From positions 2,728,001-2,792,000 of the forward strand of contig NC_063017.1 in NCBI RefSeq assembly GCF_020509005.1: a stretch of DNA of 64,000 bases, written 5' to 3'. Below the pieces are notes generated by a model. It was not told the DNA's origin and did no database searches. It saw only the letters and a list, made by a program, of their open reading frames with translations. The stretch is from Fulvia fulva (taxonomy: Eukaryota; Ascomycota; Dothideomycetes; Mycosphaerellales; Mycosphaerellaceae). This document shows, piece by piece, positions 34,558 to 43,558 of the stretch. A program made the position numbers and the translations under genes. Each line of letters starts with the position of its first letter. Positions within the stretch are counted from its first letter, which is position 1.

Positions 34558-36218
34558 ATGTGGTTCTGTCTGGAAGTCCTTATATTGGTGCTCTCATGGA
34601 CGACCTGGGCTACAGCGCAGAGTTCTGGCAACACGACAAACACAAATCCCGCTCTCGCTCTGCCATCCTGTGTGGTGAGTCAAAGAGTGCGATGTATTGG
34701 CGGCAAGTACTCGCTGACTGTAGCAATAGGTGACCTGCGCAGCCGATGTACTTCCCACCTACTCCTGCAAGCCAACCAACATCTGCTTCTGCACGAACGA
34801 TGATCTTGCTGCCAGCCTCAAAGCATGCCTCGTCAAATCTTGTCAAACCCAAGATCAGTTGAAAGCCCAGAAATTCCGAGCAGACACATGCGGACTGCCA
34901 GTACGTGATAAGTCAAGCGTCGTCCGAGGTCTGGTATGGTCCTTGTTCGCTATCGCCACATTCTTCACTATCGCCCGGTTACTGTCAAGGTGGCCTCGAC
35001 TAAACGGAGCCGGATATCACTGGGATGACTGGACACTTTTCGCATTGTATCCGTTGGCCATTGTCTTGTTGTACGCAGTGAACAAGGACATTGACGCTGG
35101 CTACGGAAGAGACATCTGAGAACTGGACATCGAACGGATCGAGGACTTCCTGTTCTGGTTCTACGTATGCCAGCCACTGTACATGGTCGTGATCTTCTTG
35201 TCCAAGATCTCACTACTACTTCTATACTTGCGCACCTGGCCGGGTGACAGATTCGCACCATTTCGCATCACGAACTGGGCCATGATTGGAGCAATTTCTG
35301 CTGCCATGATCGCATTCGTGATAGCGAGCATCTTCCAGTGCACACCAATCCGTGTGGCCTGGAGTATTGCTGCACCTCTAGCCGTTGAAATGTGCACGGA
35401 CCGTGTAGCACAGGTGCTGGCAGCAGCTGGCCTCAACATCGTGTTCGATGTCGTTGTCATTGCCCTGCCATTCCCGAAGCTGATCAGGCTTGACATCTCG
35501 TGGCCAAGAAAGATCGGGTACGTTTCAAGATGACATGCTCGAAGTGCATTCACTGACCTTGCTGGAAACTAGGCTTCTCTTCACCTTTTCGATAGGATCA
35601 CTCGTCACCATATGCTCCATCATCCGCATCACATACATGTCGAAATTCGGCGAATCAGAGAACCCAACGTGGGACTACACCTATATCGGAATCTGGTTCA
35701 TCGTCGAAGTATATTGCTCGATTGCTTGCGCCTGTATGCCCGCAACCGCCGGCCTCGTCGAACGATGCATCAGCAAGTTTGTCCGTCGCGACGCCACCGA
35801 ACCGGATTTCGAGACCAACCTATCAAGTATGTCAAGATCGAAAAGTCCTTTTGATCCAGAGATGCAACGCAGCATTCGACTTGGCGCCACATCACCGGGC
35901 TCGCAGTCAATGAGCGACTACATCGAGAGACGAGACAAGGTCCTTCGAGTTCGTGAGAACAGAATCATCTCGCTGAGTGGTGAACTCTCAACCATCAAGA
36001 CGATGCAAGCTCTGCATAGGAGAGAGACTGAAGTGTCCTCGGAGGTACTAAAAGGAGGTAGTGGGAGTACTGTGTACGCGGGTCCCAACAATGGTATCAA
36101 GTTGGAAGTAAGTCATTGGAGCGTGGCTGACCCTATCGTGGCAAGGCTTGGATACCAGGATCGATTTGGGAATGCAAGGCGTATCGAGCTGCTTGGGCGG
36201 GCTACACCCGGGTCATAA
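34558..36218 (+). CDS. CFEM-domain, rhodopsin-like 7-TM membrane protein, interrupted by an in-frame TGA
   Basis: Three exons give a 516-codon frame: 34558-34674, 34730-35517 and 35573-36218, with GT-AG introns of 55 bp each. Exon 1 starts with a signal peptide (MWFCLEVLILVLSWTTWATA). A CFEM domain follows with the expected Cys ladder (PSC, VTC, YSC, NICFC, KAC, KSC). Then come seven hydrophobic segments of the fungal rhodopsin/Pth11-like family, including YGRDI and FLSKISLLLLYLR, and a hydrophilic Ser-rich tail. Pth11-type proteins are plasma-membrane receptors proposed to sense surface or host cues. Codon 169 is TGA (35117-35119), where the family has a conserved Trp after GRDI; the frame is otherwise open. 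So it is a young pseudogene, a readthrough case, or a sequencing error. The change (TGG to TGA) is not the usual RIP product TAG. Confidence 0.85.
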
Positions 36219-36757
36219 TGGTGGCGAGAAATTGTATAGTATCAGCGCGCACAAGTATGCCTCTTCGCCTCACAAGTAAGGCGAGACTCCATCTCAGCTC
36301 GCTTGACAATACGTTCCACAGCAAATCATGTCATCAAGAGGCGCTCAGCCTGCGTCGCTAGCAGCGGGCCGGTCGCTGGCTGATGACTCTGCTTGATCAG
36401 CAGCGCTATGTCTCCGAACAGACCTTTCGAGGTTTGCCAGCGGGACGCGCTAACAGCAGCACGCCGCGCGCTGCGTGTTCGACGCTTTCAGGGTGATGGT
36501 CTCGGAGGTCGTGGTCTGGTACATAAGGCTTGTGTGCCATATTCATGCCCACTGGGCATTCCCCTCAACTCATTCCCTTCACCTTATCACCCGCACCAGT
36601 CGGTCGATGGAGCCAACGTGTTATGGACCTGCAGTGGAACGTCGTGAGTCCGCAATACCGCCGGTCGCGTCTTCGACATCGGGACACTTGAACACATGCT
36701 CTGCCAGACCGAAAATGTCATAACTTCATTCTAACGATGGGTATCTCAATAATGCAA
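36219..36757. other. Convergent intergenic region, no gene seen
   Basis: Lies between the 3' ends of the CFEM gene (+) and the Derlin gene (-). Only short ORFs of 60-90 codons without recognisable content are present. It should hold both 3' UTRs. Confidence 0.6.
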
Positions 36758-37554
36758 CTACCTGACCTCAGGCACCACCGGTGCAGCAACATCCCTATTG
36801 ATCGCTGCTGCATGCACATCCGTCTCTGGCGGCGGTAGGTTGTTCCTCTCAAACAGACTGCACCACCACTGCGGCGGGTCCAACGGCCTGTGCCCTCCGT
36901 GAGCCGTTGGGTAGATGTCGTTGAAGAAGTACCATATGTGTCCAACCACAATGCCACACAGTTCATCCTTAGGCCAGTGTCCATGCAGTACCACGTTGAA
37001 AGCCACCAACACCCACGGCAACCACGGTGCCTTGAACGTGAGCAGTCCCAGAAAGCTCAGCCTCGTGTCTGGGTTCCTCCTCGACCAGATGTACACCAGT
37101 GTACTGCTAAGTGTTGTGCCGAGGAACATCTGACTGAAGAGTGGCGCGATCGTGAGGAGTGTTACGGAGGTGTAGGCTAAGAGCCAGCTGAAGTGCGCCA
37201 CGGATGCTGCTGACTCTTCGAGCATTCGTGCATATCGTTGGATGAAGAAGATGTGAAAGAGGAGGTTTAGCGATAAGGGTCCAAAGTATATGAACGTCGT
37301 TATGAGTCGCCAGAACTTACAAGAGCGTCAGCAATGCATAGCGGTGGTTGTTGGCAAGCACGTGTCCATACCTGCTGTTTGTGAAAGACAGCTCGGAAGC
37401 TGTAGAAGAGCTGGAATGGTGTGAGGATCTGGCATTGCACCAGGACGCCTGTGACGACTGTTGCTGTGGTCCACCATCGCGTGCACACGGGCATCTCGAA
37501 GAACCATTGCTCCAGCGGTACAGCGCCTCCTTCTCCACCTAGTACTGCAGCCAT
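36758..37554 (-). CDS. DER1: Derlin (DER1-like) ER-associated degradation membrane protein
   Basis: Two exons on the minus strand, 37372-37554 and 36758-37315, with a 56-bp phase-0 intron, give 246 aa. The start at 37554 is chosen because it leads straight into the Derlin N-terminus (PLEQWFFEMPVCTRWW); an in-frame ATG nine codons upstream is possible. Landmarks are LTPFQLFYSFRAVF, then WRL after the splice, the conserved YIWSRRNP, FLGLLTFKAPWLPWVL, GHIWYFFNDIYP and a C-terminal LDPPQWW motif. Derlins are rhomboid-fold pseudoproteases of the ER membrane that help move misfolded proteins to the cytosol for ubiquitination (ERAD). Several hydrophobic helices are visible. Length is typical. DER1 versus DFM1 cannot be fully separated by eye. 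Confidence 0.92.
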
Positions 37555-38152
37555 GTCGGGTGGTCGTTCCTTGCGTCGCACGCCCAGGTGGTGGTGTGGC
37601 GTGTTTTGTAGTGATGGCGATGTTGTTGCTCGTTTGATCTAGTAGTAATGCGGCATTGCTTTGTACGCGCTTGTGTTGTACGTGGAAAGGTGGAAAGTGT
37701 TTCTTAGGATGTCGATAGCTGGCCTCACTCCAAACAAAGGTGACGCCTTATCGGGGCAGGCGGGACCGCGGCACGCACGTGCCTTGGTGGGCGCTACTGC
37801 TGCCCTGTGCCGGCTGCCGCACAGCCCTAGTGCGATGTCGTTCACTCTCATGTCACATGTGGCTGGGAAGTATGCAACCACCAAAACACTCGAACAATTG
37901 GGAGGCTGGTCGAGTTTACCATATCGCGACACCTCCCTGCCCCTCTCCGAATATTATGCGATATTCTACAACATCCCATTGCCAAACAAAATTCGGCATC
38001 ACACTTGCCCGCACTGAATCCGTGCTCGTCGCGCTTCCCGAAGACGCGTCCCTCGGTCGCATTGTCCACACGACACGAAAGAGAGATCGCAGCGGTCGAG
38101 GAAGAGTTGCGCAACCGAGCGCGCCGAGTAGAGCTGCATCACGCGACACTAT
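37555..38152. promoter_or_regulatory. Divergent intergenic region between Derlin and CENP-A
   Basis: About 0.6 kb between two start codons pointing away from each other, so it must hold both promoters. A 201-codon ORF on the plus strand here (37,740-38,345) overlaps CENP-A exon 1 in another frame and has no family features; I treat it as chance. No TATA box stands out. Confidence 0.45.
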
Positions 38153-38747
38153 ATGCCACCGAAAACAATGGCCAAAACTACGGCGCGTTCAAGTTTGGGT
38201 GGAAAGTCGGCACCAGGCACACCAGGAACACCGCGAGGCGCGGGAGGAGGCAGAGGAGGAAGAGGATCGCGAGGTGGTAGAAAGAGTACTGGTTCGACAA
38301 GAAGTGAGCGCACATGGTCCATCCTTGTGCGCGAACACCTGCTAACGGCATTCAGATGATGGTACTGAACGCAAAAAGCGAAGATATAGGCCGGGCACCA
38401 AGGCTTTGAAGGAAATCAGACAATACCAGAAATCGACAGATCTTCTGCTGTTGAAGCTACCGTTCTCGCGATTGGTACGGCATCAGGGTATACCTAAGCG
38501 ACGACTTTTGTGCTAACGATACCTGCAGGTACGAGAGATCTCGCTAAACATGGCTCCTGTAAGCGCAGGCGTGACGCGATGGCAGTCCCAGGCCATCCAA
38601 GCTCTGCAAGAGGCCGCAGAGGCTTTTTTGATCCACTTGTTCGAGGACTCGAATCTATGCGCCATTCATGCGAAGCGTGTAACGATCATGCAGAAGGATA
38701 TCCAGCTTGCCAGAAGAATCCGCGGCGCCTGGGGCGGCCTTGGTTGA
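38153..38747 (+). CDS. CSE4: Centromeric histone H3 variant CENP-A (CenH3)
   Basis: Three exons (38153-38303, 38356-38474, 38529-38747) with introns of 52 and 54 bp give 162 aa. The C-terminal two thirds is an H3 histone fold: [20 protein letters not shown], then [10 protein letters not shown], ending [17 protein letters not shown] with the CENP-A-type end AWGGLG. Against canonical H3 the loop-1 region is longer ([15 protein letters not shown]), the centromere-targeting hallmark, and the N-tail is unlike H3. The tail (residues 1-65) is rich in Gly/Arg ([15 protein letters not shown]) and lacks the ARTKQTARKS sequence. The product replaces H3 in centromeric nucleosomes and seeds the kinetochore. 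Single-copy in ascomycetes as far as known. The gene lies about 5 kb from the edge of the transposon block. Confidence 0.95.
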
Positions 38748-39280
38748 TCGCAGACTCCCAGCAATGACTTTGCAGGGTGTAAGAATGGGAGGAAATCACT
38801 GCTTATTAGCGAAGGTGTCTGGCGCTGTGTGGTTGAGCATTGCATTGTTCGCGATACTGTTTGGGAAGCTGAAAGGAAGCTGTCGCAAATTATCGTCGAG
38901 GCGACGAGCGCGAGCACGTTTGAGTTGCATCTTGGAATCCATGAGCATACATGTAGCATGTATTACTGTATTACTGTTTCCCCATACTTCAGTAATTCCA
39001 GGTTGTCCATCGTTATCGGCTTCGAAGCCCACATCACGCGAACGTGACACGCTCTTCTTGGCATCGCATGACGTGGGTCCTGCAGCTCCAAGTTGCATTT
39101 CACCCTGCGCTGCTCATGCGACTCTTTGTTCTTTATGATCCTGATACATGTTCTTGAGAGCTCACTAAACATTGCTCCTCCGAACACTCTTCCTTCGTTG
39201 ACCTGGGATATGGCGTGATGAGCAACATCTCATGGTAGCAAAAGAAATCTTTACCGCCAAGGCGACGGACTACAACAAAT
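38748..39280. other. Intergenic region upstream of ALE1, no gene seen
   Basis: Holds the CENP-A 3' UTR and the ALE1 promoter. ORFs of up to 143 codons overlap one another in several frames and resemble nothing known. Confidence 0.5.
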
Positions 39281-41178
39281 ATGTTGCCGTATATCAATAT
39301 TCGTAAGAGACCCCGGCAGGGAAGAGATTGGAATGGTCTAACGTCTTGACAGCGTTTGAGTATGCCGCAGGCAAGCTTGGAGCATCGACAGACGAATGCA
39401 AGTGCTCCCCCAAATTACGAACACACAACATCCGTTGACCCGCGATTGCAGTCAAGCTCATATCGTCCTTCCTGATATCGTACCCTCTGGCGGCAGTACT
39501 AAAGCGCCTACCTGATGACAAGCCATATATAAAGAATGCCTTCAACATAAGGTTAGTGATTTACCAGCTTGATGAGACATCCTTCGCTGACCCGCACAGT
39601 GTTGCTCTTTTCTACCTGGTTGGACTGTTCGACCTGTGGGGCGGCCTGGTAGTCGTCTTATTCGATGCTGTCGGAGCGTATCTCATCGCGGCAAAGATTG
39701 AGGGCCCCTACATGCCATGGATCGGCTTCGTCTTCCTGATGGGCCACATGTCGGTCAGCCACATCTACCGAATGATCGAGGACAATCCGAGTTCTGTCGA
39801 CATTACCGGAGCACAGATGGTTATGGTCATGAAGCTGTCTGCTTTCTGCTGGAACGTGTGGGACGGCAAACAGCCAGATGCCGAACTGAACGACACGCAA
39901 AAGGAGCGTGCTATCAGAAAATTGCCAGGTCTACTCGACTATGCCGGCTTTGTGGCCTTCTTCCCATCGATCATGGTCGGACCTGCCTTCGACTACGTCG
40001 ATTATGAGCGTTGGCTCAACACTAGTATGTTCGACCTTCCTCCTGGAACCGATCCGATGAAGGCACCTCCCACGCGCAAGAAGCGCAAGATCCCGCGAAG
40101 CGCTACCCCAGCCATGTTGAAGATGGTCACTGGTCTCGTCTGGATTGGCGCTTTTTTGCAGCTCTCTGCCTACCACGGCCCACATGTTGTGTTTGGTGAC
40201 CAATACAGAGACATGAACTTCTTCTGGCGTGTTTACCACCTGCACATGCTCAGCTTCGTGCAGCGCATGAAGTACTACGGAGTCTGGACTTTGACGGAAG
40301 GGTCCTGTATTCTCGCTGGCATTGGTTACAAAGGCATCAACCCAAAGACTGGCAAGCCTGACTGGAGCCGCCTCACGAACATCAAACCACTAGGAGTAGA
40401 ACTGGCACAGAACAGCCACGCCTACCTCGGCAACTGGAACATCAACACGAATCACTGGCTCAGAAACTACATGTTCCTCCGTGTCACACCGAAAGGCAAG
40501 AAACCCGGCTTCCGCGCAAGTATGGCCACGTTCGTTACTAGCGCCTTCTGGCACGGCTTTGCTCCAGGCTACTACATGGCCTTCGTGCTCGCGAGTTTCA
40601 TTCAGAACGTAGCCAAGAGTAAGCAACTAATTCCATCCACCCACCTTACGACCCCTACTAACTACTTCTCAGATTCTCGCCGCCTCCTCCGCCCTCTCTT
40701 CATGACTCCAGACGGCACCAACCCCACTTCTTCCAAACGCTACTACGACTTCTTCACCTGGCTTGTGACCCAACTAATCTTCTCCTTCACCACCGCGCCC
40801 TTCATCCTCCTCACACTCCACGACAGCACCTTGGTCTGGGCACGCGTGTACTTCTACGGAATCGCTGCCGTCCTCAGCACCAACCTCCTGCTCCTCACGC
40901 CAGCAAAGGCATGGCTGCAGAAGAAGGTTCGCGCTCGGACAAACACCAGACCGGATCTGAAGCGTCACGAGAGTAACGAGAGTATGCAAGGTGCGACACT
41001 GGGAGTGCCCAGTGATCCGGGTCGTGCGTATGATGAGATGGTAGAGGAGATCATCGAGGAGGTGAGGAAGAGGAAGGGAAGTGCCGTGCTTCCAGATCGG
41101 GAGGAGCTGAGGAAGAGGGTAGAGGAGACGTTGCAAATGAAGTTGAATGGTGGTGGGGATGGGGAAAGGGGGCAGTAG
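39281..41178 (+). CDS. ALE1: MBOAT lysophospholipid acyltransferase (Ale1/Lpt1/Slc4 type)
   Basis: Four exons give 581 aa: 39281-39302, 39353-39397, 39452-39551 and 39600-41178. The micro-exon start MLPYINI joins to PFEYAAGKLGAS, the usual N-terminus of this family. Intron 2 (39398-39451) has a GC-AG boundary (GCAAGT...CAG); no GT donor keeps the frame. The family's N-terminal hydrophobic segment ISSFLISYPLAAVLKRLP follows. Further on are many membrane helices, the MBOAT block WNINTNHWLRNY near residue 335-346 and the catalytic His in SAFWHGFAPGYYM (His374). The enzyme re-acylates lysophospholipids with acyl-CoA at the ER (Lands cycle). The C-terminus (about residues 525-581) is a charged helical tail. 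Convergent with the next gene, 168 bp apart. Confidence 0.94.
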
Positions 41179-41346
41179 GCCGTGGAGGCGTGAAGTAGGG
41201 GCACACATGCATCCTACGGGTGACTGTTGATGGTGATCTAACATCTATGCATCGACCTAGAACCCAAGCAAAGTTGACCATTACAAACAGAACGCTTCAG
41301 CTTCCAACAATATCTCCCTCACCCACCCACACTTCATCACTTTCCA

Positions 41347-42918
41347 TTATCCACAAACAGTCCAATCCATCACACTGCCCTGGGAAGAAACCGACGTCTC
41401 CCTCGACCACATCATCCCACTTAGTTGCTCCTCACCCTGCTTCACCTTCTTCCCCCTTTCACGCAGTCTACGCATGACCGCACCCAGCACATCCCTGCCG
41501 CCTTCACTCTCACTTACAACCCGACTCAACTTCCGTTTCGCCGGTACAGCAGCCAGACGATTCACTCGCATCTCTATGTGAGGGTACGACTCTGGCTTTG
41601 CTGTGCCTTTCTTGGCAGATGGCGGCTCGTGGTAGACGACACTGCTCCCAGAAGTGCTGCGGGAAGTCGGAGGTGTGTACTCTGTTGAGGAAGAAGATAC
41701 TTGACGCCGTTGCTGAATGGAGAGCTGTGAAGAGAGCGCAGCTTTGGCGACGCTTAGCTCGAATTCCAGTCTCGTGATCTCTTCCTGTTGAGTCTTGCAG
41801 ACTGCCAGGACTTCTTTGGCCGCTTCATCGACACGGCGGTTCTGGGATTGGAGGGTTGAGTTCTGGTTCAGGAGATCCCTTACGTAGGCTTCGTGTTGCG
41901 TTTCGTGGACTTTGTATTTGGTGATTAGTTGTGCCTTTTCGTTGTTGAGACGGGTAATGGCTGCTCTATACTCCAGTCCCCGGCCTTGAGCCTTCTTTGA
42001 CAGGTCGACAAGGTTGGTGTTCTCCGCCTTGAGGCTGTCCACGGTCGTCCGTTGATCGAGGATTTGTTGCATGGCGCGCTGGAGAGTGTCTTTCAAAGAC
42101 ACGTTCTCGCTCGAAAGCGCTTGCGTCTGCTTGTGCATTTCTGCCAGAGTGGTTCCATGCAACGGTTTCGTTGAGGAGTCGGCGAGCCTAGCGTTCTCCG
42201 CCTTGAGGCGGTCTATCGTGGTCTCATACTCGTTGAGCTGTCGAGTCGCTTGCTCTACGGAGTACTTGAGCGAGGTGTTCTCATTCAGAAGCCTTTGCTT
42301 TTGCGTGGCCCAGTGTCCACTGACCCCACTGCCAAAGACCGCTTTCGCTTCAGACTGTCGCAACCAATCCTCAATCTGGGCCTTCTCCTTCTGTACCTCA
42401 GCAAGCTTGATAGTGAGCTCAGCCAGTCGCTTCTGGTCAATCGCATGCTGCCGCTGAAATGACGCGAGCCGCTGATCAAAATGCTTCGTCAAATCCCCCT
42501 CAAGTGCCTGCAACGCCTCCCACTGCCGATTCGTATACCACTCATCCATTGCCCTCATCCGCTCTTGCCTCCTCAACATCTTCTCCATGTCGTCTCCTGG
42601 GTACGTCGGCTCGAAAGGCTGTATCAGAGGGCACGAAGGGGCTCGCGCGGATACGAACTGCGGCGGTACGGCGCTCGACGTCAACGTGATCTCGCTGGTA
42701 TCCTGTGATAACATTGCAACATCTCTAGCATCCGTCCTACGGTACAATCCAACATCCGCGAGCTCTCCAAGTCCTGGTAATGCATGACCCTGCTGTTGAA
42801 GGTGCTTTCCTAGCATGTACATCCTGACTAGCAAGTCGTTGATATCTGTTGGCGTTGGGTAAGTAGGTGGCCAGCATCGTTGTAGCGCTTTGAATTCGTC
42901 GTTGATGAAGAGTTGCAT
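41347..42918 (-). CDS. Coiled-coil protein of unknown function
   Basis: Single-exon 523-aa ORF. I do not recognise a named family. Residues 1-60 form a short conserved-looking start (MQLFINDEFKALQRCWPPTY) that could be a small helical domain. Residues about 120-400 are nearly unbroken heptad-like coiled coil rich in Leu, Gln, Glu and Lys (LTIKLAEVQKEKAQIEDWL, ENTSLKYSVEQATRQL, and similar ENxSL/ENxNL repeats spaced about 40 residues apart). The last 120 residues are Ser/Thr/Pro-rich and basic, with KKG and KRK clusters that could serve as nuclear signals, ending in a Ser-rich tail. A structural or cytoskeletal/nuclear scaffold role is only a guess. Codon use matches neighbouring genes. Confidence 0.8.
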   Translation of the reverse strand: MQLFINDEFKALQRCWPPTYPTPTDINDLLVRMYMLGKHLQQQGHALPGLGELADVGLYRRTDARDVAMLSQDTSEITLTSSAVPPQFVSARAPSCPLIQPFEPTYPGDDMEKMLRRQERMRAMDEWYTNRQWEALQALEGDLTKHFDQRLASFQRQHAIDQKRLAELTIKLAEVQKEKAQIEDWLRQSEAKAVFGSGVSGHWATQKQRLLNENTSLKYSVEQATRQLNEYETTIDRLKAENARLADSSTKPLHGTTLAEMHKQTQALSSENVSLKDTLQRAMQQILDQRTTVDSLKAENTNLVDLSKKAQGRGLEYRAAITRLNNEKAQLITKYKVHETQHEAYVRDLLNQNSTLQSQNRRVDEAAKEVLAVCKTQQEEITRLEFELSVAKAALSSQLSIQQRRQVSSSSTEYTPPTSRSTSGSSVVYHEPPSAKKGTAKPESYPHIEMRVNRLAAVPAKRKLSRVVSESEGGRDVLGAVMRRLRERGKKVKQGEEQLSGMMWSRETSVSSQGSVMDWTVCG

Positions 42919-43558
42919 TTCTTGTGATGGGTAAGTACGTGACTGCTTTGAACGAGATGGATGACCTACTAATTGCCGCCCGGAATGAAAATTGTATCGT
43001 GTTTGATGCCGTGTGACGTGTGTGAGTACGTTGTAGTGAGCGTGGTCGCGTTGGAGGGACGATGTGCAGTAACAGCGAACGCATAGACAGTAGGTGCGAA
43101 GTGGTAAGTGCGTGTGAAAACCGCATGATAGGAAGGAGTTGGTATCGTAGCTGTCTCCGAATTTGGTATCTTCGTGTTGTTCCTTCCTTATTCAAACCTC
43201 CCCAAACGTTATGCATCGTCTATTCATACAACGGTCGGCTGCCTTCTCGGGACCGGCCTGAGAGATGAACTAGAGCGGCGTTTCAAACTGCTCTCCTTCG
43301 ATGCAGTGAACCCCTTCTGTATCTCCAGACCCCCTTCACTCTCCTCTCCACGGGTTCAACATCAGGCGTTTCCTGCCGACTTGCGTGGTCGTCACACCAC
43401 CGCGACCGATCTTGGGAACGGCTGCACGGCACCTTGTCTCTCATGGCGTGCAGTGAAGTTGACGGAGTTGAGTCGGGGGATCGAGGGCACGTGCTGTGCC
43501 CGCGGAGCGCATCTTCGACAAAATGCTGGCGGGTTATCGCGTCGTCCCGCATTTGGTT
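42919..43558. other. Intergenic: promoter of the coiled-coil gene and 3' side of BRE1, no gene seen
   Basis: About 0.64 kb. ORFs of up to 159 codons overlap on both strands without recognisable content, and the longest (42,737-43,216, -) runs into the coiled-coil gene in another frame. Confidence 0.5.

Noticed and set aside
37740..38345. 201-codon ORF overlapping CENP-A exon 1
   Set aside because: Different frame from CENP-A, no domain, and it spans the CENP-A promoter.
39556..41178. ALE1 read as a single-exon 540-aa gene starting at 39,556
   Set aside because: The apparent start is inside an intron; upstream exons restore the conserved N-terminus.
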